Made by a program: the position numbers and the translations under genes. Below are positions 50,635 to 59,401 of a stretch of DNA of 64,000 nucleotides, piece after piece. The notes under the pieces were generated by a model. It worked only from the letters and a program-made list of their open reading frames with translations. It had not been told where the DNA came from and ran no database searches. Each line of letters opens with the position of its first letter. The first letter of the stretch is position 1. This DNA is from Paraburkholderia nodosa (GTDB lineage: Bacteria; Pseudomonadota; Gammaproteobacteria; Burkholderiales; Burkholderiaceae), in the NCBI RefSeq assembly GCF_001718195.1, contig NZ_MCNV01000011.1, positions 175,045 to 239,044 on the forward strand, in the 5' to 3' direction.

Positions 50635-51576
50635 ATGAGAACGCTGGTTCTGGCCGATGCCGACGTGGGATCGATTTCCGATGTCACGCTGCGCGTGATA
50701 GGCGCGGCGCTGCAACTGGGGCAACCCGTCGATCTGCTCGTATTCGATGCGTCGAGCGCGGCAACGGCGGCGCATGTGAGTGGAGTCGAGCGCGTGCTGG
50801 TCGCATCCGCTGGCGCAGCCGATGCGCTCACACCGGAAACGATCGCGGCGCAATTGCACGCCCTCGCTGAAGGGTATTCGGCGGTGCTCGCGGCGCACCG
50901 CGCCTCCAGCCGCGCTGCATTGCCGCGCGCGGCGGCGCTCACCGAAGACGCCTTTATCGCCGACGTAATCGCCATTCGCGAGCGCACGCAGTTCGTGCGC
51001 GGCCTCTATGCGGGCAGCGTGATCGCGACGGTGACGAGCGCCACGGCGCGCACTTATGCCAGCGTGCGGACTTCGTCATTCGCACCGGTCGAGGCGGAAG
51101 GTGGCGCGGCGCAGGTCGTTGCGCTCGCACCCGGTGCGCCGTTCACAGCCACGCGGCTAATCGAGCACCGCGCCGCCGGGCAGAGCGGCCAAGACCTCGG
51201 CAGCGCGCGCGTGGTGATCGCGGGGGGACGCGGCCTCGCTTCGCAGGAGAACATGGCGCGTCTCGGCAAGCTCGCCGACAAGCTCGGCGCGGCGCTCGGC
51301 GCCTCGCGCGCCGCCGTGGATGCCGGCTATGCGCCGAACGCCGCGCAGGTCGGACAGACCGGCCGCAGCGTGGCACCCGACGTGTATGTGGCGTTCGGCA
51401 TCTCGGGCGCGATCCAGCACCTCGCCGGCATGAAGGACTCGAAGTTCATCGTCGCCGTGAACAAGGACCCGGACGCGCCGATCTTCTCGGTGGCCGATGT
51501 GGGGCTTGTCGGCGACCTGTTCGACGTGGTCGGCGCGCTCGAATCTCACGTGCAGAGTGCGGGGACGAGCGCGTGA
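50635..51576 (+). CDS. etfA: Electron transfer flavoprotein alpha subunit
   Basis: 313 residues. The C-terminal FAD-binding part is conserved: VIAGGRGLASQENM, SRAAVDAGYAPNAAQVGQTG, PDVYVAFGISGAIQHLAGM and SKFIVAVNKDPDAPIFSVAD. It carries the flavin that takes electrons from the dehydrogenase and hands them to ETF-quinone oxidoreductase. Last gene of the DAO-etfBA unit. Confidence 0.95.
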   Translation: MRTLVLADADVGSISDVTLRVIGAALQLGQPVDLLVFDASSAATAAHVSGVERVLVASAGAADALTPETIAAQLHALAEGYSAVLAAHRASSRAALPRAAALTEDAFIADVIAIRERTQFVRGLYAGSVIATVTSATARTYASVRTSSFAPVEAEGGAAQVVALAPGAPFTATRLIEHRAAGQSGQDLGSARVVIAGGRGLASQENMARLGKLADKLGAALGASRAAVDAGYAPNAAQVGQTGRSVAPDVYVAFGISGAIQHLAGMKDSKFIVAVNKDPDAPIFSVADVGLVGDLFDVVGALESHVQSAGTSA

Positions 51577-51630
51577 ACGCACGCCTGCCTCGCTCTTTCT
51601 GCTAATGCAAGCGCCGCCGAAGTCTGCGCC

Positions 51631-51798
51631 GTGCGTTTCATCGACGGCACGCGTCTGCCGCCCGAGCCCTGCGCCAATGGCGCAGGCACGACGCGCACCC
51701 TCGCGCGCGGAACGGAGCAGCACGGTGCCGCGCCGTGGCGCGCGAGCATGGCGACCCTCGATGGCCCCGCGAGGTTACCGAGATCGCCAACTATTGGC
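51631..51798 (+). pseudogene. N-terminal relic of a HutD/Ves family gene
   Basis: The frame reads MRFIDGTRLPPEPCANGAGT followed by TRTLARGT and APWRASMATLDGPARL, closely matching the start of HutD/Ves cupins (pattern PxxWxNGxGxTRxLA...WRxSxAxLDGxGxFS). Only ~56 of ~190 residues are left; after ~51798 the similarity stops abruptly at the end of the convergent small gene. The key Trp is Cys. HutD-like genes often sit in amino-acid catabolic clusters; here it looks deleted. Confidence 0.6.
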
Positions 51799-52024
51799 TC
51801 GCAGGTTTGCTCGCCGCGGCTTCACTCGCCGCCTTCTTCTTCGCTGCCTCGTGGTGTCCGACGGCACACCCAGCCGCGGCGCCTGCCGTGCCGTGCTTAC
51901 CCGCGACGTGGCCCGCAACGCCACCCACGGCAGCGCCTTTCATGCAGCCAGCCGCCACCGCTGACGTCGGTGAAATCACTGGAAGTGACATAACGATCGC
52001 AAAAGTGAGAAGTGTTCTTTTCAT
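51791..52024 (-). CDS. Small secreted glycine-zipper-like protein
   Basis: 77 residues. Signal peptide MKRTLLTFAIVMSLPVISP ending TSAVAA, then GCMKGAAVGGVAGHVAGKHG and GAAAGCAVGHHEAAKKK with regular Gly/Ala spacing of glycine-zipper segments, and a Lys/Ala/Ser tail. The same small protein type is frequent in Burkholderia. Function unknown; membrane-active or envelope structural roles are guesses. Starts at ATG 52024. Confidence 0.75.
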   Translation of the reverse strand: MKRTLLTFAIVMSLPVISPTSAVAAGCMKGAAVGGVAGHVAGKHGTAGAAAGCAVGHHEAAKKKAASEAAASKPASQ

Positions 52025-52293
52025 GGTCTATTTTCGAAAGGGGTGGTCCGCTGCACAGGACGTCGTGCGGATCCGGTCCATTCGAGTAGCGCACCTGTCG
52101 TGCCTGCGGGGCAGTGTTATCGAACACGGTGATGACCGCCACAGGCGATCGTGCGACATAGTGCGGCCATCTGCGGCCGCTCGACCAAAGACTGATTTGG
52201 CTGCCGGGCAGCCTGGTTTCCCGTAATCGATCCGGACCGAAACTTGCGCGTCCGGGATTGTGTGATGACGCGGCGCGCGGCATGGAGGCAATC

Positions 52294-53823
52294 ATGGAAC
52301 GGGAGTTAAAGCTACGAATCGCCCCGGAGGACCTCGCCAAGCTTCGTGGCGCACCGCTGCTGGCGCGCGCTCAGGCCACTGCCGATCGACCGGAATTCCT
52401 GAACAGCACGTACTTCGACACGCCGGAACTGGCCCTCCACCGTTGCAAAGCCTCGCTGCGCGTACGCGCCGTCGGAAAGCGGCGAATCCAGACGTTGAAG
52501 CTCGAGGGCGCTGTGGAGGCCGGTGTGTTCGACAGGGCCGAATATGAAATGCCGATCAAAAGGGACACGCCCGATCTGGCGCTGCTCTATGACGCCATAT
52601 CGGCCGATAGCGATTGCGGCAGGCTGATCCGTGATCAGGCCGTCGCCGCGCAACTCGCTCCTGTTTTCGTCACACGCATCCATCGCACTGCAATCGCGCT
52701 GCACCTGCCGTCGGAAGACGAACTCGAAATAGCGCTCGACGAGGGAACTGTCGACGCGCAAACGCGCTCGGTGCCGCTCGCCGCTGTCGAACTCGAACTG
52801 AAACAGGGCAAGCCGGAGGCGCTCCATGCGACGGCGCTCGAACTTCTGAAGACCGTACCGCTGAGCATCGACCATCGCAGCAAGGCCGATATCGGCTACG
52901 AATTGCTCGTGGCCGAGCACGCCGCGCCCGTGAAGGCCGAACCCGTGCGCTTGTCGAAAGACAATTCGATTGAGGACGTGTTCTGTACGATCGTCCATAA
53001 CTGCCTCTCGCAGGTGCATGCCAACGAGCGCGGCGTCGTGTCCGGTCATGATCCGTCAAGCGTTCATCAGATGCGGGTCGGACTGCGACGTTTGCGCTCG
53101 GCGCTGGACCTGTTCGCCAAGGCGATTCCTCCCTATTCCGGGCTCGACGACGAACTGCGCTGGATCGCGGCGGAACTCGGCGCCGCGCGTGACTGGGAGG
53201 TCCTTGCCGGGGCCACACTCGATCGGGCGGGCGCGGACGGCAATGCAGACGAACTCATGCCGGTGCGGCAGGCGTGCACGGTGGTCGCCGTCGACAACCG
53301 GCAGCGTGCGGCGGCCGCGGTCGAGTCGGTTCGCTACACGCGTCTGGTGCTCGAACTCGCGCTGTGGCTGGCCTGCAAAAAATGGCGCGACGATATGACC
53401 GGCAAACAACGCGCAGCGCTTGACAGCCCCGCGAGGCAGTTCGCCGACAAGGTGCTGCGGCGCAGGCACAGCAGGCTGATCAAGCGTGGCAAGGGCCTCG
53501 CCGATCTCGACGATCACCGCCGGCACCGCGCGCGTATCGCGGCGAAGAAGGTTCGGTATGCGACAGAGTTCTTTGCGTCGTTGTTCTCGAAACGGGCCGT
53601 GCAGCACTACGTGAAAGCGCTGACTGCACTTCAGGACGATCTCGGCTGGCGTAACGATGCGGTGGTCGCCGATCAGCTTCTGCGGACCGTTTCGCGCAGG
53701 TCGAGGGACGCAGCGCCAGGCGCGGCTTATGCCCGAGGCTATCTCTCTTCACGCGTCGCTGCAGATCATCAAACGCTAAAGAAGCTATGGAATCGTTTCA
53801 GACGCCTCCCGCCACCGCATTGA
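52294..53823 (+). CDS. CYTH-CHAD domain protein (triphosphate-binding)
   Basis: 509 residues. The start MERELKLRI carries the ExExK signature of the CYTH triphosphate tunnel fold; other CYTH strands (STYFDTPELALHRCKASLRVR, LELKQGKPEALHATALELL) fill residues 1-205. Residues ~225-505 are a CHAD helical bundle with the conserved VHQMRVGLRRLRSALDLF and ARIAAKKVRYATEFF basic helices, which bind polyphosphate. The pair resembles YgiF-type inorganic triphosphatases. GGAGG five bases before ATG 52294 fixes the start. It stands alone; no ppk or ppx is near. Confidence 0.92.
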   Translation: MERELKLRIAPEDLAKLRGAPLLARAQATADRPEFLNSTYFDTPELALHRCKASLRVRAVGKRRIQTLKLEGAVEAGVFDRAEYEMPIKRDTPDLALLYDAISADSDCGRLIRDQAVAAQLAPVFVTRIHRTAIALHLPSEDELEIALDEGTVDAQTRSVPLAAVELELKQGKPEALHATALELLKTVPLSIDHRSKADIGYELLVAEHAAPVKAEPVRLSKDNSIEDVFCTIVHNCLSQVHANERGVVSGHDPSSVHQMRVGLRRLRSALDLFAKAIPPYSGLDDELRWIAAELGAARDWEVLAGATLDRAGADGNADELMPVRQACTVVAVDNRQRAAAAVESVRYTRLVLELALWLACKKWRDDMTGKQRAALDSPARQFADKVLRRRHSRLIKRGKGLADLDDHRRHRARIAAKKVRYATEFFASLFSKRAVQHYVKALTALQDDLGWRNDAVVADQLLRTVSRRSRDAAPGAAYARGYLSSRVAADHQTLKKLWNRFRRLPPPH

Positions 53824-54626
53824 GTCGGCGCGCGACAGGTGAAACGGCACCTGAGGTCCGATTCGGCATCGGGTCCGATGCGTTGCAAACGGCGCGCAGC
53901 GCAGCATCGTCCCACGGCTACCTGCGACTACCGCGCGTTGTCGCCGCCGAGAGCAGCGTACCGCCTGGCGAGCATCAGATCGGCCACGCAGCGGAAGGGA
54001 CCGGCAAAGGTTGCGGCGCTCGCACGTGAAATGGGCGTGCGCGAAAGTCCCCTTGATGCTGTGCGCTCCATTGCGCAACGTCCATCCTGAAGCAAGGCTC
54101 GCCTCATGGCCAGATCCGGATGCCCAGCAGCACAGCAACAAGAAGGCCGAGCGAAGCGCCAAGCAGCAGCACGCCGAGAAGCAGCCACCGGTTTGGGGTC
54201 GTAATAGGCACGTTCTCTATCGCTCCCGTGGCACGCGAGTGAACCAATTCATGCGCAACGCAACAAATCGTCGTGCAGTTCTCAGGGTGAACGTCGACAA
54301 TGGCAGCATGAGACACGGCGTGAGCAGGGACAGGCCGAAGACGGTCAGTGGATGATGCGTCGCATCACTTGAATGACTCGAATCGACGATGGTATTGGAG
54401 GCAGCCTTAAGGCTGCCTTATGGTGTCGCGGTCCTGGTCCCGCAAAGGCTACTGCATGGCGTCGGCGATCAGAATCGCAGGGATTCTGCGAAAATGATGC
54501 CGCACACGAGCAGAATCGTTGTCGGAAACAGGGCAACGAGGCGCAACATTCCGTCGGAAGCCGCCCTGTTCCTGTTGTCGGGCGAGCTCCGACTCGTGCA
54601 CGCGTTCATATTTTGAGGACTGGTTC
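53824..54626. other. 800-base gene-poor stretch
   Basis: Apart from one possible 35-residue membrane peptide (54104-54211) no supported gene is seen. A perfect 20-base palindrome (AGGCAGCCTTAAGGCTGCCT) lies at 54399-54418. Several open frames cross the region without ribosome sites or protein-like composition. Confidence 0.4.
54104..54211 (-). CDS. Possible single-span membrane peptide
   Basis: 35 residues from a GTG at 54211: VPITTPNRW then LLLGVLLLGASLGLLVAVLL and GIRIWP. One clear transmembrane helix. The ribosome site (AGAGAA) is weak; a longer start at 54316 is possible. Small proteins of this look are common next to stress genes, but no function can be stated. Confidence 0.35.
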   Translation of the reverse strand: MPITTPNRWLLLGVLLLGASLGLLVAVLLGIRIWP

Positions 54627-54899
54627 ATGAAGAATACCGCGCTCGCGCATCTGACATTCGCCGCCGCTGCAGTCGGCCTCACCAGTGCCGTCCACGCGAC
54701 TGATGTCAATGTCGGCATCAATGTAGGCGCGCCTGTCGTGGTTGCCCCACCCGCTGCCGTGGTCGTCACGCCTGGATGGCACGACGACCGATATTGGGAT
54801 GGACATCGCTACTGGAATCGCGATGACTGGGAAAAACATCACCATCACGACAAAGGATGGCACTGCCCTCCGGGACACGCCAAAAAAGGCGAGTGCTGA
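54627..54899 (+). CDS. Secreted His-rich small protein
   Basis: 90 residues. Signal peptide ends at TSAVHA before TDVNVGINVG; then a Pro/Val stretch (APVVVAPPAAVVVTPG), Trp/Tyr/Asp-rich DDRYWDGHRYWNRDDW, and a His cluster EKHHHHDKGWH ending CPPGHAKKGEC. It probably resides in the periplasm; the His and terminal Cys could bind metal ions. No named family recognised. ATG 54627 follows TGAGGA. Confidence 0.7.
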   Translation: MKNTALAHLTFAAAAVGLTSAVHATDVNVGINVGAPVVVAPPAAVVVTPGWHDDRYWDGHRYWNRDDWEKHHHHDKGWHCPPGHAKKGEC

Positions 54900-54923
54900 T
54901 CGGCTTTGCGCGACCCCCGCTCC

Positions 54924-56663
54924 CTACCGCAGACGCAGCGCGCAGAGTTGCTGCTGGCCGCGTTGCCATTCAACGGACTTGGAGCGACGCCTACTGACCC
55001 AGGAGCGGACGATGGCCATCGTCCGCTTGCGGGCTAACTCACAGCCGAAGGGAAGGATGTCGTTACCGAACTTCGCGCCGACCGTCATCGGCCAGAGAGC
55101 ACACACTCGCAGCCAAGCCCCTGTGTGATCAACCGTACCGGCGTGACAGCGTGTCACTCTGGTGGCTTCGACAACTTCCTGGAAGCTCACGTCGGCCAGG
55201 TCCTGCCCGGACGATAACCATCGGTAACTTCCTTCTTGTCCAGTCCGAGGGCGCTGGCGACCTCGTTCTTCGTGGCGAACCGGGCGGTAACGTGAAATTT
55301 GGTGGTGCTCTGGCGCATTCGCCCGATACCATACCGTCCCGTCGTTTGCGAGGACCGTCACGCAGTCCGGCGTCGTGTCCACGATCGCACGGAAGCGCTC
55401 CTCGCTTCGCTTCAGTGCGAGTTCGCCCTGTGCACGCTCGATCGCAATACTCGCAAGGTGTGTAAGCCGTCCTGTTAGATCGGATTGAAACGGAGAGGGG
55501 GTTCCAGGCTCCGACCGGAATAACGTGAATGTTCCCAGCACTTCGTTTGTACGTGACAGGATCGGGGTCGCCCAGCACGCGCGCAGACCATGTGCGAGAC
55601 TCAGGTCGCGCCATGCCGTGGGCCAGCGTGAATCAGACGCGATATCTGATACGACGACCTGCTCGCTGCGCGACGCTGCTAATCCGCAGGGTCCCAAGTC
55701 CAGGTGGACGCGGCCGCCACTCGAAGGATAGGTGTAGGTCAAAGCGAGGCCTGCCGCATTCACCTGCTGGAATGTCATGTCGCCGGGTTCGATCAGCGCA
55801 ATACTGCAGAAGCAGTCGCTCACGATCTGCTCGACCAGCCGGCATAAGTCATCAAGAACCGTGGGCAAGGGCAGGCCCATGGCGATCATTTCGAGCAGGC
55901 GCTTCTCGCCCGCAAGCAGCGCCTCGGCTCGCTTCCGCTCGTCGATGTCCGTCTGCAGGAAGTACCAGAGAGCGATTCGCCCCTCCTTGTCCTGCAACGG
56001 AAAGCCTTGTACGCGAAACCATCGATAGACGCCGTCCGCGCGACGATGACGGGACTCAAAATCGTAAGGCTCGCCGGTTCTGAGTGACGCATAAAATCGG
56101 GCAACAGTCGCACGTCGATCATCCGGGTGGGTAAAGTCTCTGCTAGTCCACTGCTTCAGTTCTTCGAGCGTCGCCCCTGAATATTTGAGCGTATGGCGGT
56201 TGGCTTGAAACACGTCCCCGTCCGGCGTAAAGAGAATGACGCGCGTAGGCAGTCCGTCCACGATGAGCCGAAAGCGCTCCTCGTGTGCCTTCAGGGCCGC
56301 TTCGGCCTGCTTACGGTCCTCGATATCCGTGTTGATCCCGCACCACTTCGCGACTTTGCCGGCAGCGTCGACGACCGGACTGACACGGCATAGAAACCAG
56401 CGATACGTGCCATCGAAGCGACGCATTCGCGCTTCCAACTCGCCCTGCACGCCGGAAGCAACGACCGCTCGCCAGGCTTCAAGCAGCGCGGGCCGGTCCT
56501 CGGGATGGACCGCAGACTGCCAGCCCTCGCCGCACGCGTGCTCGACGGAGAGACCCGTATAGTCCGACCAGGGGCGATTGACGAATTCAATGCGACCGTC
56601 CGGCAGTGCGGTCCAGACCAGGCCCGGGAGCGCATCCACCGTACTTCTGAGTTCATATTCCAT
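54924..56663 (-). CDS. PAS-PAS-GAF-PAS sensor protein lacking its output domain
   Basis: 579 residues from ATG 56663 (AAGGA before it). Two PAS/PAC units (PGLVWTALPDGRIEFVNRPW ... GINTDIEDRKQAE; FRLIVDGLPTRVILFTPDGD ... FLQTDIDERKRAE) are followed by a GAF domain (residues ~265-430) and the first half of a third PAS (FRAIVDTTPDCVTVLANDGT). After about residue 440 the sequence turns into Arg-rich, non-family text, as if a frameshift or deletion had joined unrelated DNA. A kinase or cyclase output, expected for this layout, is missing. Probably a truncated, non-signalling remnant or a stand-alone sensor. Confidence 0.75.
   Translation of the reverse strand: MEYELRSTVDALPGLVWTALPDGRIEFVNRPWSDYTGLSVEHACGEGWQSAVHPEDRPALLEAWRAVVASGVQGELEARMRRFDGTYRWFLCRVSPVVDAAGKVAKWCGINTDIEDRKQAEAALKAHEERFRLIVDGLPTRVILFTPDGDVFQANRHTLKYSGATLEELKQWTSRDFTHPDDRRATVARFYASLRTGEPYDFESRHRRADGVYRWFRVQGFPLQDKEGRIALWYFLQTDIDERKRAEALLAGEKRLLEMIAMGLPLPTVLDDLCRLVEQIVSDCFCSIALIEPGDMTFQQVNAAGLALTYTYPSSGGRVHLDLGPCGLAASRSEQVVVSDIASDSRWPTAWRDLSLAHGLRACWATPILSRTNEVLGTFTLFRSEPGTPSPFQSDLTGRLTHLASIAIERAQGELALKRSEERFRAIVDTTPDCVTVLANDGTVWYRANAPEHHQISRYRPVRHEERGRQRPRTGQEGSYRWLSSGQDLADVSFQEVVEATRVTRCHAGTVDHTGAWLRVCALWPMTVGAKFGNDILPFGCELARKRTMAIVRSWVSRRRSKSVEWQRGQQQLCALRLR
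55005..55026. promoter_or_regulatory. 22-base perfect palindrome
   Basis: GCGGACGATGGCCATCGTCCGC, identical on both strands, inside the unrelated tail of the PAS gene. Its perfection suggests a protein-binding site or recombination/mobile-element end; no flanking target duplication was seen. Confidence 0.4.
55187..55318 (-). CDS. Possible 43-residue basic protein inside the PAS-gene tail
   Basis: A different frame of the minus strand from the PAS gene reads MRQSTTKFHVTARFATKNEV, then ASALGLDKKEVTDGYRPGRTWPT. It is far more protein-like than the PAS frame at this place (55187-55318), with a short helix-turn-helix-like segment (ATKNEVASALGLDKKEV). No clear ribosome site (GGGCGA only). Either a small gene or the C-terminus of a lost gene. 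Confidence 0.4.
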   Translation of the reverse strand: MRQSTTKFHVTARFATKNEVASALGLDKKEVTDGYRPGRTWPT

Positions 56664-57119
56664 CGCGGTCCTTCCCTTCAGGCGCGCTACCAGCGCGAGC
56701 TTTTCCAATCTGCGCCCGTATTGGCGCGCGCTGCACTTCTGGCCATTCCCGGAAGAGATGCGCACGTCGAAGGCTCACGAAAACTTAAGTATTCCCTTCA
56801 AAATAGATCGCTCCGACGGGACAATTGTTAGTCTGAAAGTGCCCGGAAGTCGTGAGGAGACGGTGATATAGGCGGGGAATTTTAGTGAGGAATGGCTTTC
56901 GGCGATCGGAGCCTTTGGTGGCGCACCTCGAATCCAATCCGTGTCGATGTGCCCTCCGTCACGACGCTCAGTGTTCCGGCCTGCCTTTGATAATATCGAT
57001 GGAGCCTTTACGGTAGTTGTCCAGACTTGCTATACCGTTCCTGACCAGGCGGATGCTCGTGCGGACGGTATTCAGCAAAGCTATAATTCTGATAACCGAC
57101 CGGCTGGTGGAGAGACCCG
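56664..57119. other. Intergenic region carrying repeat copy 1
   Basis: Between the divergent PAS and ToxR-like/TPR genes. It holds the first copy of the direct repeat and a TATAAT-like word (GATAATAT) near 56992; no gene supported. Confidence 0.45.
56796..56945. repeat. Diverged direct repeat, copy 1
   Basis: Shares an ordered series of words with 59402-59553: CTTCAAA, CGACGGGA, GTGCCCG, AAGTCGTGAG, then AATTTT, GTGAGGA and GCAC...AATC-GGTGT-like text. About 70% of the first 100 bases match by eye. The copies are 2.6 kb apart and flank the regulator gene. Confidence 0.65.
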
Positions 57120-58901
57120 ATGGACGACCTCCGAGTGGGGAACTGGGTGGTCACCCCCAGCCTCAACAGCATCTCTTCCATGGGCCGGACCGTTCGCGTC
57201 GAGCCGAAAGTAATGGAAGTGCTGGTGTGTTTGGCCCAGCACCCGGGAGACACGGTTTCCAAAGAGCAGCTCTTTCAAGCTGTGTGGCCCAAGACCGTGG
57301 TGACCGAGGATGTATTGAAGCGCTGCATCGCTGAGTTGCGCCGCGCCTTTGTCGACGATGCCCGCGATCCGCGCGTCATCGAGACAATCTCGAAACGAGG
57401 CTATCGACTGCTTGCACCGGTAACTGCAGGCAGCGCCACGCCTGCGCCCACTGAGAGTGTGGTAAGCGATTCCATCGTGGTCCTGCCGTTCGTCAACATG
57501 AGCGCAGATCCGGAGCAAGAATACTTTGCCGACGGGATCACTGAAGAAATCATCGACGCGCTCGCCCAGATCCAGGAGCTTCACGTCGTGGCACGAAGCT
57601 CCGCCTTCTCGTTCAAGGGTAAGCACATCGACTTGCGGATTGTGGGCGAGCAACTGAACGTGCGCACCGTTCTCGAGGGAAGTGTGCGCAGAGCGGATAA
57701 TCGCCTGCGTATCACGGCGCAACTTGTGTCTGCGGTGGACGGATATCATCTCTGGTCGGAGCGCTATGACCGTGAGATGAACGATGTTTTCGCTATTCAG
57801 GAAGAGATTGCCCAAGCGATAGTGAAGCGGTTGAAGATCACGTTCCCGTGGAATACGAGAAACCTGACTAATCCTGGAACCCCGAATCTCGAAGCCTACG
57901 AGTCCTACCTGAAGGGTCACGCTCTGCTCTACAAGAGGGGTCCCGCTATTTCACGTGCCCTCGCCTGTTACCAGCGGTCAGTGGATCTCGATCCAGGCTA
58001 TGCATTGGCGTGGGCCGATCTTGCCGATTGCTACTCGATGCTTTGCTTCTACGGGTTTGCGGCTCCTCAGGCTTTCATGCCCAAAGCCATAGAGGCCGCT
58101 CGACACGCGGTGGCATTAGATCCTTCGCTCGCCGAAGCACACTGCACCCTGGCGCTCGCCTACCTGCTCTGGGCCTGGAACACAGCGGAGGCCGAGCGTG
58201 AGTTTCTTTGCGCGCTACAACTGAATCCGAAGTACATCTCGGCACTCGGCTGGTACGGAAGTGCTTATCTCCAGTTCTCGGAAGGGCGGCTGGCGGAGGG
58301 AATGGAGCAAGCGAAGCTAGCGCTGGCAGCGGACCCCCTATCAGCCTACGCACACGCCTTATACGCACTGACCTGTATTGTGGCGGGCAAAACCGGGGAA
58401 GGCGTGGAGGTCAGCCGGCGCGCCGTCCATCTCGATCCCGAGAGCTTTCTTGCTAACTGGGTGCTGCAAATGGCACTGCTGTTGAACGGCCAGTTCGAAG
58501 AGTCTATCGCGGCGGGAGAATCGGCATTGGCCATGTCCGGCCGGCACCCCTGGTCCATGGCCTGGCTTGCCGTGGCACTCGCAAGTTGGGGCAAAGCCAC
58601 TGACGCCGATGCGATTTTCGCCGAAATGCAGGCCCGAGCCCGTCGTGAATATGTTACGCCGACGGCGCTCGCTATCACGGCTTGTGCGGTGGCGAGGGAG
58701 GATGAGGTGATTCGCTACGCCCGCGAAGCGTGCGAAATTCGCGACACTAATTTATTTTACTTTTCCAGATATTTTCCTTTGTCACACCGGTTGTATCGTT
58801 ATCCGCAGTTTTGCGAAATCATTGCACAGATGGGGCGCAGCGATTGGTTGCGCGATCACCCGCCGCTAACGGTTACGCAGGAGCCACGTGCGCAGGAATG
58901 A
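57120..58901 (+). CDS. ToxR/CadC-type winged-helix regulator with TolB-like and TPR domains
   Basis: 593 residues. N-terminal ~100 residues are an OmpR-type winged helix (RVEPKVMEVLVCLAQHPGDT, AELRRAFVDDARDPRVIETI, SKRGYRL). Residues ~115-235 resemble the TolB/FlgO-like domain common in such regulators (VVLPFVNMSADPEQEYFADG, ITEEIIDALAQI, VRTVLEGSVRR). The rest is at least six TPR-like helical pairs (YALAWADLADCYSML, AEAHCTLALAYLLWAW, ISALGWYGSAYLQF). No transmembrane helix is seen between DNA-binding and sensor parts, unlike CadC. Target unknown; it is isolated and flanked by direct repeats. Confidence 0.87.
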   Translation: MDDLRVGNWVVTPSLNSISSMGRTVRVEPKVMEVLVCLAQHPGDTVSKEQLFQAVWPKTVVTEDVLKRCIAELRRAFVDDARDPRVIETISKRGYRLLAPVTAGSATPAPTESVVSDSIVVLPFVNMSADPEQEYFADGITEEIIDALAQIQELHVVARSSAFSFKGKHIDLRIVGEQLNVRTVLEGSVRRADNRLRITAQLVSAVDGYHLWSERYDREMNDVFAIQEEIAQAIVKRLKITFPWNTRNLTNPGTPNLEAYESYLKGHALLYKRGPAISRALACYQRSVDLDPGYALAWADLADCYSMLCFYGFAAPQAFMPKAIEAARHAVALDPSLAEAHCTLALAYLLWAWNTAEAEREFLCALQLNPKYISALGWYGSAYLQFSEGRLAEGMEQAKLALAADPLSAYAHALYALTCIVAGKTGEGVEVSRRAVHLDPESFLANWVLQMALLLNGQFEESIAAGESALAMSGRHPWSMAWLAVALASWGKATDADAIFAEMQARARREYVTPTALAITACAVAREDEVIRYAREACEIRDTNLFYFSRYFPLSHRLYRYPQFCEIIAQMGRSDWLRDHPPLTVTQEPRAQE

Positions 58902-58969
58902 ATCGCGCTCGGTGGCTGATGCTGAGTCACTGAGGCGTCGTGGTTTACCGGAAATCGCAGTTTGTTGAC

Positions 58970-59149
58970 TCACTCCGCCTCATGACCTTCAGTCATTTCC
59001 GCGAAACACTTCGTACAACAGATGACTGTAATATTCGAGCAATAGTTCACGCGCTTCTGGGCGTCCTCTTTCAATTCGCCGCATTCATCGCAGCGAGTCA
59101 AGGCACGGAACTGCAACGGTCGTGAGCGCCACCGTTCGATTGCGTTCAT
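58970..59149 (-). CDS. Possible Cys-rich zinc-ribbon-like mini-protein
   Basis: 59 residues from ATG 59149 (64 from GTG 59164), with AAGG eight bases before the ATG. Six cysteines in TRCDECGELKEDAQKRVNYC and VICCTKCFAE give two Cys-x-x-Cys knuckles, suggesting a zinc ribbon. No family assigned; the surrounding DNA is degenerate, so it may itself be a remnant. Confidence 0.4.
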   Translation of the reverse strand: MNAIERWRSRPLQFRALTRCDECGELKEDAQKRVNYCSNITVICCTKCFAEMTEGHEAE

Positions 59150-59401
59150 GTCAGCAGCCTTCACGTTGATCTCGTGTGCCGGCAGCGATGATGTTCATCG
59201 CCATCTTCGGTAGTTCTGTCGACGTCGGATCTTCTCGGCGTAGCTCAAGCAAATCCCTTGCGTACATGCTCATCATGGTCCTCTCGTTAGATATGAGGCT
59301 ATGGTCAACAGTCCGGTCTTGCCGGATTACGACAGTATGGCCTGCGGGCGTTTTGGTTCCGCTTCTGCAGCCTCACCATTGCGACGCGTCCATACCATCT
59401 A

